Below, one piece after another: positions 16,732-23,888 of a DNA stretch of 24,922 bases; the first letter of the stretch is position 1; each line of letters starts with the position of its first letter. The stretch is from an uncultured Lachnospiraceae bacterium (GTDB taxonomy: Bacteria > Bacillota > Clostridia > Lachnospirales > Lachnospiraceae): assembly GCA_900544445.1 (NCBI GenBank), contig UQVK01000053.1, forward strand, positions 1 to 24,922, written 5' to 3'. Under the pieces are notes generated by a model. That model was given only the letters and a program-made list of their open reading frames with translations, ran no database searches and was not told where the DNA came from. The position numbers and the translations under genes are program-made.

Positions 16732-17557
16732 CAATAAACCCAACCTCTTTCTTCACCTGCCATCGTTTTATGTACATCAGAAAAGGAATCGGAATTAGTC
16801 CTGCCGCCACCGGCCGGATGGTATAGAGCCACGCCACCGGCCCGTTCATTCCCAGGTTTTTAAAATTCCTCCTCCGGATTCGCGCTTCATCCAGACGATA
16901 CCGAAACTTTCTCCGCTCATAGCTGGCCCGGTCTTCCCGATAACAGAACAGCCGTTCCTGCATGTTATAGCCGCAAAAGCCCTGCGCATAAAGCCGCATG
17001 AACAGTTCATAATCCTCACAGCGCCAGGTTTCCTTTGAGACATAATAGCCGCCGCTCATGAGATAGACCTCCCGTCGGACCATGACGGAAGGATGGATAA
17101 AAGGGGAGAAAGGAAGAAAATCTCTTTTTTCCGGCTTTTCCGGCATAATTCTTGCGCCCCAGATTCCGTTTTCGTCGATCAGATCCGCATTGCATCCTGC
17201 AAAAGCATATTGGATGTGTTTTTCCAGAAACTGATACTGCCGTTCCAGCCGCTTCGGTCTGGAAATATCATCCGCATCCATCCGGGCAATGTATTTTCCC
17301 TTTGCCTGTGCTATGCAGGTATTCAGTGTTGCGGCGAGCCCCTTGTTTTCGGAATGACGGATCACGCGGATACGCGGATCGCGGTTCTCGTAGTTTTTAA
17401 GATTCCGGGCTGCTTCTCCTTCTGAGCCGTCGTCACAGATAATCAGCTCCCATTCGCGCATCGACTGCGCCAGGATCGACTGGACCGCCTCCTCCAGTTC
17501 TGCCGTATTGTGCTGGTTGTACACGCCCATCACCACGGTAACCAGTATGTTTGACAA
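16694..17557 (-). CDS. Glycosyltransferase family 2
   Basis: This GT-A inverting glycosyltransferase has 287 residues from the TTG start. VTVVMGVYNQ opens the domain, DDGS is at 42-45 and the metal site MDADD at 93-97, and ETWRCEDYELFMRLYAQGF supplies the catalytic-base region. A hydrophobic C-terminal segment (VAAGLIPIPFLMYIKRW) may bind the membrane. It is related to EpsE/CpsI-type enzymes that extend lipid-linked glycans. TTG at 17557 has AGGAG 8 nt upstream. A GTG at 17566 overlaps the preceding stop by 4 bp (GTGA) but abuts the same SD with no spacer. Its 3' end overlaps the next gene. The family is firm; donor and acceptor are unknown. Confidence 0.88.
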   Translation of the reverse strand: MSNILVTVVMGVYNQHNTAELEEAVQSILAQSMREWELIICDDGSEGEAARNLKNYENRDPRIRVIRHSENKGLAATLNTCIAQAKGKYIARMDADDISRPKRLERQYQFLEKHIQYAFAGCNADLIDENGIWGARIMPEKPEKRDFLPFSPFIHPSVMVRREVYLMSGGYYVSKETWRCEDYELFMRLYAQGFCGYNMQERLFCYREDRASYERRKFRYRLDEARIRRRNFKNLGMNGPVAWLYTIRPVAAGLIPIPFLMYIKRWQVKKEVGFIDAFETEKRIQTE

Positions 17558-17562
17558 TATTC

Positions 17563-18723
17563 TCACTCCTGATTTACGTTTTCATATTTTTCAGCTGCTG
17601 TTCTGTAGATCTGCCGCATCACGTCTGTAGTCGCATCTGCGCTGAAAGAACGTGCTCTTTTCCGGCTGGTACGCCCCATCCTCCGTCGTATTTCCGGATC
17701 ATTTTTCAGCTGCCGGATGGCCTGTATATAACTTTCAGGCCGGTTTTTTCTGCAGACAATACCGGTCATTCCATTCCGCATATATTCTCTGGTGCCGCGG
17801 CAGTCTGATGTGATAAGCGGCAGCCCGGCCGCCATCGCCTCCACCGCTGCCATGCCAAACCCTTCCCGCCTGGAAGGAAAAAGAAAGCAGTCGGCCGCCG
17901 GAAGAATCTCTTCAATATCCTTACGATAACCAAGAAGCTTCACTCTGTCCGCCAGACCTTCTTTTTCAATCAGTTTTTCCAGTTCCTTACGGCTTTCCCC
18001 TCTTCCGCAGATTCCATAGCAGATGTCCGTTTCCTCCATCTGGGAGAGCGCGCGGATCACTGTCCGGTGATTCTTATTTTGATTCAGTTCACCTACGGAG
18101 AGAATGAAAAAGGAATCCGCCGGGAAGCCGAGCCGGGCTTTTCGTTTTTCTTTTTCTTCTTCTGAAAAAAATCGATTCACGTCCAGTCCAACGCCAGGGA
18201 TCTTCCATACACTTCCTCCCCGCCTTAAGCGGAAACGGCTCCCCCTTTCATAGTCCTCTCTGTTAATCGTGATTAAAATATCCGTCAGATGGGCAAGCGC
18301 CCTTTCCACAGGATAATAGAGAAGCCAGTTTTTCCATGGGGCCTTCTTGTAAAAATGAAAACCATGGGCTGTATACAGAAGAATGGATGCAGGAGAATAA
18401 CATCCGGCAGCCAGTCTCCCGAGTACGCCTCCCATGGGATTGTGGCAGTGAATCAGATCAAACCGCTCCTTTTGAAGAAGTTTTTTCAGCTGTCTGAATG
18501 CTCTGCCGTTTTTCAGAATGCGTACAGGAGATTTTTCGATCAGAAAATGGTGGGTAATAATGCCCCTGTTTTGAAAAAAATGATTATCATAGTCATATAT
18601 GGGCCGGTCAAAATTTGATGCATAATGAACTTCATATCCCATATTCTGAAGGAGAGCAACATTATTCTTTTCAAACTGCGGTACAAACCCACTGATTGTC
18701 GTTATGATTAACGCTTTTTTCAT
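17563..18723 (-). CDS. Glycosyltransferase family 4
   Basis: The 386-residue GT-B retaining glycosyltransferase has the N-terminal acceptor domain MKKALIITTISGFVPQFE, IHCHNPMGGVLGRLAA (91-106) and YTAHGFHFYKKAPWKNWLLYYPVE (117-140), the last characteristic of capsule/EPS enzymes acting early on undecaprenyl-linked sugar. The donor domain has SVGELNQNKNH (209-219) and the E-x7-E motif EGFGMAAVE (287-295). The first glycosyltransferase of the operon, it may add the second sugar to the primed lipid, which is inferred. The start is uncertain. ATG 18723 fits the conserved N-terminus; an in-frame ATG at 18741 would overlap the HTH gene slightly. No convincing SD distinguishes them. Confidence 0.88.
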   Translation of the reverse strand: MKKALIITTISGFVPQFEKNNVALLQNMGYEVHYASNFDRPIYDYDNHFFQNRGIITHHFLIEKSPVRILKNGRAFRQLKKLLQKERFDLIHCHNPMGGVLGRLAAGCYSPASILLYTAHGFHFYKKAPWKNWLLYYPVERALAHLTDILITINREDYERGSRFRLRRGGSVWKIPGVGLDVNRFFSEEEKEKRKARLGFPADSFFILSVGELNQNKNHRTVIRALSQMEETDICYGICGRGESRKELEKLIEKEGLADRVKLLGYRKDIEEILPAADCFLFPSRREGFGMAAVEAMAAGLPLITSDCRGTREYMRNGMTGIVCRKNRPESYIQAIRQLKNDPEIRRRMGRTSRKRARSFSADATTDVMRQIYRTAAEKYENVNQE

Positions 18724-18733
18724 TCTTTCGTAC

Positions 18734-18955
18734 TCACGCATCCTGTCTCTTTTTTTCTTTAAAAAGATAACCCAGCTCATATTCGGGAAACAGCGCGTCT
18801 CTGATGGTAATTACTTCGTTATAAGACCACTCTGACGTTCCCCGCATCTTGGACATGACTGCTTCATCTTCTTCCCCCAGCAAAAACGCGATTTCATGAA
18901 TGGAAACCTCCTTTTTCGCCATTTCGCTGACCAGGTTACTGCAATCAATCTTCAT
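18734..18955 (-). CDS. Small HTH (XRE-like) DNA-binding protein
   Basis: The 73-residue protein resembles small phage-type helix-turn-helix regulators. It has NLVSEMAKKEVSIHEIAFLLGE as helices 1-2, DEAVMSKMRGTSEWSYNEVITIRDAL as the recognition helix and next turn, and ends with a PEYELGYLFK tail typical of this small XRE group. I chose the ATG at 18955 because GAGG lies 8 nt upstream; a longer reading frame to 19018 lacks this support. It is the first gene of the long polysaccharide operon and sits about 80 bp downstream of an inverted repeat overlapping the promoter. It could therefore repress its own operon. The DNA-binding call is from motif shape only. Confidence 0.7.
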   Translation of the reverse strand: MKIDCSNLVSEMAKKEVSIHEIAFLLGEEDEAVMSKMRGTSEWSYNEVITIRDALFPEYELGYLFKEKKRQDA

Positions 18956-19032
18956 TCTTTTGACCTCGTATTTACAACCCAAAATACGCTGCTGCAAACA
19001 GGAATCAGTCTGTATCAATCAAATCCAAAATT

Positions 19033-19075
19033 ACGATGTATCGCAATCAGATCATATATTATTGCAACGCATCGT
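19033..19075. promoter_or_regulatory. Operator-like imperfect inverted repeat over the polysaccharide operon promoter
   Basis: The left arm ACGATGTATCGCAAT (19033-19047) and right arm ATTGCAACGCATCGT (19061-19075) pair at 12 of 15 positions with a 13-nt spacer. The right arm lies between the -35 and -10 of the minus-strand promoter and the left arm lies at the expected transcription start. A protein bound here would block RNA polymerase. The likely ligand is one of the two flanking HTH proteins (inference). Confidence 0.6.
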
Positions 19076-19084
19076 ATTTGTCAA
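19056..19084 (-). promoter_or_regulatory. Sigma-A promoter of the polysaccharide operon
   Basis: On the minus strand a perfect -35 TTGACA (19079-19084) is followed after 17 bp by TAATAT (19056-19061; 4 of 6 matches to TATAAT). The predicted start is near 19049, about 94 nt upstream of the HTH start codon. Confidence 0.65.
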
Positions 19085-19132
19085 GTTTACAGAGCAAGTG
19101 TTTTTCTTCCACTTTCGATTATTATTGCCAGA

Positions 19133-19145
19133 ATTCCCAGGGAAT
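19133..19145. promoter_or_regulatory. 13-bp palindrome ATTCCC-A-GGGAAT next to the XRE promoter
   Basis: A perfect 6-bp inverted repeat around a single base lies 4 bp upstream of the -35 of the plus-strand promoter. The position suits an activator or repressor site, but chance cannot be excluded. Confidence 0.4.
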
Positions 19146-19149
19146 AACA

Positions 19150-19178
19150 TTTACAAGAAAGAAAAAATAGGATATATT
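19150..19178 (+). promoter_or_regulatory. Promoter of the XRE regulator
   Basis: TTTACA (19150-19155), a 17-bp A-rich spacer and TATATT (19173-19178) give one mismatch in each box. The predicted start is near 19185, leaving a leader of about 20 nt that carries AGGAG at 19188-19192. Confidence 0.65.
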
Positions 19179-19203
19179 TTTTAAAATAGGAGATTTTTAC
19201 AAA

Positions 19204-19551
19204 ATGAAAAGAAATGAAATACTGAAAGATCTCATGCGGCAGAAGAATCTGTGTACCGCTGATATTGCAAGGCTGACCGGAATTCCGTATACAACCCTGA
19301 AATCCATTTTCGACAGGGGGGTGGAAAAATCCAGCTATAGTTCCGTGTGTGCGATCTGCGCGGCACTGGATATTACCACGGATCAGCTTGAGCTTCTTGC
19401 ACGGCAGACAACAAATCCGGGAAAGAAAATGCGTTCCGCTTCACTGGAAATTCAGGATTTTTCTGAAGAAGAGCTGCTGCAGCTGAAGAGTTATATCGAT
19501 TATCTTCGTTTTCTGAGAACCCGGCCATGTCCTGAGGAGGAAAACGGCTGA
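19204..19551 (+). CDS. XRE-family transcriptional regulator
   Basis: The 115-residue protein has an N-terminal helix-turn-helix (about 4-65): EILKDLMRQKNLCTADIARLTGIPYTTLKSIFDRGVEKSSYSSVCAICAALDI, the classic Cro/C1-type arrangement. A short C-terminal helical region follows (FSEEELLQLKSYIDYLRFLR), also seen in other Clostridia XRE proteins and possibly used for dimerisation. AGGAG lies 11 nt before the ATG. It is divergent from the polysaccharide operon and shares its intergenic region, so it is a candidate regulator of that operon. That role is inferred from position. It is monocistronic and ends at a strong terminator. Confidence 0.85.
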   Translation: MKRNEILKDLMRQKNLCTADIARLTGIPYTTLKSIFDRGVEKSSYSSVCAICAALDITTDQLELLARQTTNPGKKMRSASLEIQDFSEEELLQLKSYIDYLRFLRTRPCPEEENG

Positions 19552-19559
19552 TTTTGCTG

Positions 19560-19597
19560 AAAAGAGGAGAAAACCTTTTGGCCTTCTCCTCTTTTTT
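19560..19597 (+). terminator. Intrinsic terminator after the XRE gene
   Basis: The stem AAAAGAGGAGAA (19560-19571) pairs perfectly with TTCTCCTCTTTT (19584-19595) over a 12-nt loop and ends in six T (19592-19597). The minus strand also ends in a T-run of four, so it may stop the convergent SH3 operon as well. Confidence 0.85.
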
Positions 19598-19642
19598 GAC
19601 TCGGATCCTCCAGGGATCCCGTTATTTTATTTATTCCTGTTT

Positions 19643-20758
19643 TTATTTCAACACGTCTGATCTCACATAGCCTGTCTGGCCCTGATACCGGACCCTGGTC
19701 CAGCCGTCTGCCTGCTTCATAAGAATCTCCAGGGTTTCACCGGGATAGCATACCGCGATTTTTTCGGAAGTTTCGCTGACTCCTTTCCGGATGTTTACCG
19801 TCTCGCTCACGGTGAATTCTCCGCTGTTCGGGACAGAAGAAGCGCCGGAGGAAGCTCCTGCATTCTCCTGAGAGGAAGCGTTTTCATCGTCTGAGCTTTC
19901 CGCACCCGCTTCAGACTCCTCCTCCGAGACGATTTCTGTTCCGCTCTCCGTTTCCTGCGCACTTTCCGCTTCAGCGGTCTGTTCTTCCAGGGCTTCGCCT
20001 ACCGCAACCATCATGTCGTTCATGTAGCTTTCCACGTAAGCGGAAAGGGTTTCATCTTCCGCAAGACGGGCCGCATACTCCTCATTTACCTGCGTATAGA
20101 GTGCAGCCACATCCTCCTGTCCCGCAACCTCGTTTGCATAAGCAGAGGCCTCTTCATCCTGCGTCAGATCATGCAGATAATAGGCACCCTCCTCATTTTT
20201 GCACACATAAAGCGGAGCAATACCTGGGAGCGTGGTGTCAATCCCCTGGAATTTAACCTCATAATATGCGAAAACCACATAGGAATCCGCCTCAAGCCCT
20301 GGTTTGGTATAGCAGGAAATATTGGTATAGGCTTCGATATGTGAACTGTTTTCCTGTATGCGGAGAAGATCAGCCGTTCCTGTATTGTCACGAAGGCTGG
20401 TAAGCGTTTCCTCATCCCCTTCCTGAAGCGCAGTGAAATACCTGCTGATCAGATCATTCACCTCCGGGTACGCATTTTCCAGAAGAGGATCTGTGGTATC
20501 AATGGGTTCTCCTGTCACGTTCTCCACTGTTTCTATTTCCGATTCGATGTTTTTTCCCGAGAGGCCGCGCACAAGCGCCCAGACAGCCAGCAGCATACAA
20601 CAGGCCGCCAGCGCACAGACTGCGACGGCCATCACCGTCTTCTTTCTTCTCTTCAGCATACGCAACGCGCGTCTATAATAATAGGAAGGAGTTCCGTTCC
20701 TTTTTGGCTTTCGGTTCCTTTTCTGACCAGCTGATCCTTTTTTTCTATCTTTCTCCAT
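19643..20758 (-). CDS. Membrane-anchored protein with C-terminal SH3b domain
   Basis: The 371-residue protein (from ATG 20758) has a basic cytoplasmic tail (KKGSAGQKRNRKPKRNG) and one membrane helix (about 41-65). An extracellular domain of about 170 residues follows (YPEVNDLISRYFTALQEGDEETL...), which looks like an NTF2-like fold. Then come an acidic Glu/Ser-rich linker and a bacterial SH3 domain (about 315-371; VNIRKGVSETSEKIAVCYPGETL, GWTRVRYQGQTGYV). SH3b domains usually bind peptidoglycan or peptides, so a role in the cell wall is likely. I chose ATG 20758 because AGAGG lies 4 nt upstream; an ATG at 20815 has no SD at a useful distance. It is the last gene of the mraY-lgt-dipeptidase operon. 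Confidence 0.78.
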   Translation of the reverse strand: MEKDRKKGSAGQKRNRKPKRNGTPSYYYRRALRMLKRRKKTVMAVAVCALAACCMLLAVWALVRGLSGKNIESEIETVENVTGEPIDTTDPLLENAYPEVNDLISRYFTALQEGDEETLTSLRDNTGTADLLRIQENSSHIEAYTNISCYTKPGLEADSYVVFAYYEVKFQGIDTTLPGIAPLYVCKNEEGAYYLHDLTQDEEASAYANEVAGQEDVAALYTQVNEEYAARLAEDETLSAYVESYMNDMMVAVGEALEEQTAEAESAQETESGTEIVSEEESEAGAESSDDENASSQENAGASSGASSVPNSGEFTVSETVNIRKGVSETSEKIAVCYPGETLEILMKQADGWTRVRYQGQTGYVRSDVLK

Positions 20759-20850
20759 CTGTCCTCTTGACCTTCCTGTGTGGTTTTCGTCTTCTTTCTC
20801 TCCATCTCCACCCATCAGGCGCAGAAACGCGTCTCCTTTTTCACCAAAAA

Positions 20851-21867
20851 CTACTTCAAAACTTCACGGTATACGCGCAGCACGTTTTCACTGAAAATCT
20901 TATCCATCTGGCGTTCGGAAAATCCCGCCTTTTCCAGAGCATCCGCCAGAAGCGGCAGATACGAGGTGTCCGGAATGGCCTCATTTGTCGGAATTCCGTC
21001 GAAATCACTTCCAAGTCCAAGGCAGTCCTCTCCGCCCACATTCACGATATGCCCTGCATGCGCAGTGATGGCGTCAAGGCTTCCCTGAATCCCGCCTGCC
21101 TTATTCTCCTCCAAAAAGGAAGGGCAGAAATTCAGGCCGGTAACTCCGCCCTTTTCAGCCAGCGCGCGTATCATGTCATCATCCAGATTCCGTACATGTC
21201 TGCATACTGCTCTCGCATTGGAGTGGCTTGCCACAAAAGGTCTCTTAGCCGTGCGGGCCACATCCCAAAAGCCCGCGTCAGAAAGGTGGGAAACATCCAC
21301 GATCATGCCCAGCCGCTCCATTTCCGCAAGAAAATCAAAGCCCGTTTCCGTCAGGCCATGTTCCCGGTCCGGCGTGGTAAAATCCGGAGCGGCTTCAGAA
21401 CCCTTTTCCGGCATCCGGACATTCGGCCAGCCCAGTTCGTTGGGGAAGTTCCATGTCAGGGTCAGCATGCGGACACCGAGCCGGTACAGCAGCCGAAGAT
21501 TCCCCACACGCCCCTTACATACTGCGCCCTCCTCTACCGTCAGCAGGGCGGAGAGTTTTCCCTCCTCCCGGTTTTTCTCAATATCCTCATAACGGTATAC
21601 AGGCCGGATCCGATCCTTATTCTTTTCCAGTTCCACATAATACAGATCCGCAAGGGCCGTACATTCTTTCCATGGATCGCTGCATTCAGAAAGCGCCACA
21701 AACAGCGCAAAATTCTGAAGAAAACAGCCTCCCTTTTCCAGTTTTTCCAGGTCAACATGCAGGCTGTTCTTCAAAAGACAGTTGTTTTCCGAACAGATTC
21801 CTTTGCGCTGCATCGCAAGCAGTGCGGAAATCGTATCGCAGTGCATATCAATCGCAGGTGTTTTCAT
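20851..21867 (-). CDS. M19 (renal dipeptidase-type) dipeptidase
   Basis: The 338-residue zinc dipeptidase is of normal length for the family. The binuclear metal site is visible as H9-x-D11 (DMHCDT), E113 (VEEGA), H194 (DVSHLSDAGF) and H215 (ASHSNARAV). The C-terminal GLGSDFDGIP block is also present. M19 enzymes cleave dipeptides including those with D-residues at the C-terminus, so turnover of cell-wall peptides is plausible beside mraY and lgt. It has no signal peptide and is cytosolic. Its ATG overlaps the lgt stop by 4 bp (ATGA), showing translational coupling. Confidence 0.93.
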   Translation of the reverse strand: MKTPAIDMHCDTISALLAMQRKGICSENNCLLKNSLHVDLEKLEKGGCFLQNFALFVALSECSDPWKECTALADLYYVELEKNKDRIRPVYRYEDIEKNREEGKLSALLTVEEGAVCKGRVGNLRLLYRLGVRMLTLTWNFPNELGWPNVRMPEKGSEAAPDFTTPDREHGLTETGFDFLAEMERLGMIVDVSHLSDAGFWDVARTAKRPFVASHSNARAVCRHVRNLDDDMIRALAEKGGVTGLNFCPSFLEENKAGGIQGSLDAITAHAGHIVNVGGEDCLGLGSDFDGIPTNEAIPDTSYLPLLADALEKAGFSERQMDKIFSENVLRVYREVLK

Positions 21868-22691
21868 AGGGATTCCTCTTTTTCTTCCGAAGCGAGCGCC
21901 GTTCCATCCGGTCCAACCAGAAAAGCGCGTACATTCCGGGATGCCATGATCTGAGAAACAGCCACAATCAGGATGCCGGCAAGCAACGTGAAGATCGCAA
22001 TGAACTGTGATGTGGACAACTCTCCAACGCTGCCGCGCTCCATGTCGCCGCGGAAAAATTCCAGAATAAATCTCCCGATGCTGTAGAAAATCAGATAAAA
22101 GCCGCCCACCTGTCCCTCTGCCTTCTTATGCTTCGCAATGTACAGCAGCACGAAGAAATGAAGGAAATCCAGCCCGCTTGAGATCAGCTGGGTGGGGATC
22201 AGGGAAATACCATTCGGCGCATAAGCGGAATTGGTAAAGGTAATCCCCAGGGCGCTGTCCGTCGGGCGTCCGTAGCAGCAGCCGGCAAGGAAGCAGCCGA
22301 TGCGGCCAAAGCCCTGGGCCAGCGCGACCGAAGGAAGCGCCAGATCAAAATAGGATAGAAAATTAATCTTCTTATGGCGGCAGAACAGAAACCCTCCCAG
22401 CACGCCGCCGATGAGTCCGCCGTATACCACCCAGCCGTTTGCCAGGGAATGAAGCAGATAGGAAGGATCCGCAAGAATCGTATCCAGCTGGGTCAGACAA
22501 AACAGAAGCTTGGAGCCGAGTCCGCCGAAAACCAGGCACCAGATCACAAGGGAAAACACCTGATCTGCATCCAGCTTCAGTTTTCTCGCCCGGTATTCCG
22601 CAGTCAGGTAAGCGGCAATCACGCCGATTCCGATCATCAGCCCGTATCCATGAATGGTGACAGGCCCTATGGTAAGCAGTTCATTTTTCAT
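21864..22691 (-). CDS. lgt: Prolipoprotein diacylglyceryl transferase
   Basis: The 275-residue polytopic membrane enzyme transfers diacylglycerol from phosphatidylglycerol to the lipobox Cys of prolipoproteins. Motifs are IHGYGLMIG (14-22), VVYGGLIGG (88-96), the Lgt signature GFGRIGCFLAGCCYG (127-141, essential Arg at 130) and GRFILEFFRGDMERG near the C-terminus. The position of E. coli His103 is Tyr90 here, a variation I believe occurs in Clostridia. I chose ATG 22691 over an upstream in-frame codon because GAGGAG lies 9 nt before it and the conserved N-terminus starts there. It lies 40 bp after the mraY-like gene. It would be needed to lipidate the pseudo-sortase lipoprotein. Confidence 0.93.
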   Translation of the reverse strand: MKNELLTIGPVTIHGYGLMIGIGVIAAYLTAEYRARKLKLDADQVFSLVIWCLVFGGLGSKLLFCLTQLDTILADPSYLLHSLANGWVVYGGLIGGVLGGFLFCRHKKINFLSYFDLALPSVALAQGFGRIGCFLAGCCYGRPTDSALGITFTNSAYAPNGISLIPTQLISSGLDFLHFFVLLYIAKHKKAEGQVGGFYLIFYSIGRFILEFFRGDMERGSVGELSTSQFIAIFTLLAGILIVAVSQIMASRNVRAFLVGPDGTALASEEKEESL

Positions 22692-22731
22692 AATACATTT
22701 CTCCTCATACACCGGATTGTACCATGCTGCA

Positions 22732-23706
22732 TTACGGCATTGCAATATAAATCACTGCCGCGCATAGCATGATCTGAATGATGGCAAACCGAAAAACGGT
22801 CTGGGTGTTGGACCATTCCCACACCTTTCTGGCCTGATCATGAAGCGGAGTCCGTACCTTCGTCAGAATCCGGATTTTCAGAAAACGCAGAAGGGAAACC
22901 TTGACCAGTCCAAGGCCTCCATCCAGGATCAGAACGAGCGCCACCGGAATATACAGGAAGGGACTTCCCGTTTTCAGAACCGCGATGCTGATGAACAGTC
23001 CCATGGCACGTGAGCCCGCATCTCCCATCAAAAGTCTGCTCGGCGTGGCGTTATACCACAAATATCCCAGAATGCAGACACAGAATAAAAGTATCAGATA
23101 GGAAAACCCATCTGTCTTCTTTCCATCTGCAAGGAGCGTATCCACCAGAAAAATCGTCATTAACGTGATGATTGTAAGCGTTCCCGAAAGCCCGTCCACG
23201 CCGTCCGAGCAGTTGGTCACATTGATGGATACCCACACCAGAACCACAGCAAGTACGCCGAACAGTACGGGAGGAAGCGTCATCGTTTTTCCCGTCAGCA
23301 GGAAAGTCACATCGCTGGAATTGAAATTCAGGAAGGTTACCGCAGTCATCACCGCAATGATCAGATCCAGAATTCCCTTTTTGTATTCGCCCCAGGGCGT
23401 TTTCGCGCAGTCATCCAGAAATCCGGTCAGCATGGCCGCGCCAACAAGAATCAGGTAGATGAAGGCCTCCCTCCCCGGCTTTGCGAACAGAAGCGCCGCC
23501 CCAATGAATACGAGAACAAAAAGGAAGCCTGCACCTCTCGGTTTGCCCGCCGATTTCTTTCCATCCACCGCAAAATCCCTTCCCTGATCCTTCGGCAGAA
23601 GGTCCATACATTTATACATTGTCAGACAGGTGGCGGCAAACGCTATTAATATTCCAATAAACGCTACAGTTCTGCTACCGGCTTCTCCGGTCAGATAATG
23701 GATCAT
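22732..23706 (-). CDS. mraY: MraY-type phospho-sugar transferase (phospho-N-acetylmuramoyl-pentapeptide transferase)
   Basis: The 324-residue protein has about ten membrane helices. Motifs are KPRGAG (55-60), GFLDDCAK (95-102), INVTNCSDGVDGLSG (161-175), LLMGDAGSRAMG (225-236) and the cytoplasmic loop TPLHDQARKVWEW (286-298). The catalytic aspartates (D98, D99, D168, D229) are present. The triple-His motif of E. coli MraY is reduced to H289-D-Q, and I believe related HD sequences occur in Lachnospiraceae. MraY makes lipid I; a paralogue could prime another lipid-linked glycan. AAGGA lies 10 nt before the ATG. It heads an operon with lgt, which supports a cell-envelope role. The superfamily is certain; substrate choice is moderate. 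Confidence 0.8.
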   Translation of the reverse strand: MIHYLTGEAGSRTVAFIGILIAFAATCLTMYKCMDLLPKDQGRDFAVDGKKSAGKPRGAGFLFVLVFIGAALLFAKPGREAFIYLILVGAAMLTGFLDDCAKTPWGEYKKGILDLIIAVMTAVTFLNFNSSDVTFLLTGKTMTLPPVLFGVLAVVLVWVSINVTNCSDGVDGLSGTLTIITLMTIFLVDTLLADGKKTDGFSYLILLFCVCILGYLWYNATPSRLLMGDAGSRAMGLFISIAVLKTGSPFLYIPVALVLILDGGLGLVKVSLLRFLKIRILTKVRTPLHDQARKVWEWSNTQTVFRFAIIQIMLCAAVIYIAMP

Positions 23707-23798
23707 CTTTTTTCATCCTTCCTGTTTTTCTTTCCGTTCAGGCTTCATAGCCTCATTTATTCTACCATTAACATTCCCAAAAAGGAATGGCATAATAA

Positions 23799-23828
23799 AA
23801 AATAATTTTCCCTTTTCAAAAATGTCAA
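23799..23828 (-). promoter_or_regulatory. Promoter of the mraY-lgt operon
   Basis: On the minus strand TTGACA (23823-23828) is followed after 18 bp by TATTTT (23799-23804; 4 of 6 matches). The leader of about 90 nt contains a small CATTCC/GGAATG inverted repeat (23772-23789). Confidence 0.5.
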
Positions 23829-23846
23829 AAAAGGCTACAATAAGTA

Positions 23847-23873
23847 TATAATTTTGTGCCGCCTCTGGCGGCA
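23847..23873 (+). promoter_or_regulatory. -10 box and 5' stem-loop upstream of the PHP gene
   Basis: A perfect TATAAT (23847-23852) lacks a good -35. A stem TGCCGCC-TCT-GGCGGCA (23857-23873) starts about where transcription would begin and ends one base before the GGAGG ribosome site (23874-23878). It could shield the 5' end of the mRNA or modulate ribosome access. Confidence 0.45.
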
Positions 23874-23888
23874 GGAGGTATGCACGAT

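Noticed and set aside
19603..19619. Two GGATCC sites 5 bp apart
   Set aside because: Each is self-palindromic so they look like an inverted repeat, but the stem is short and the adjacent 19560-19597 hairpin already explains termination.
20704..21954. 416-codon open frame on the plus strand
   Set aside because: It is antisense to the dipeptidase and SH3b genes, both with recognisable domains.
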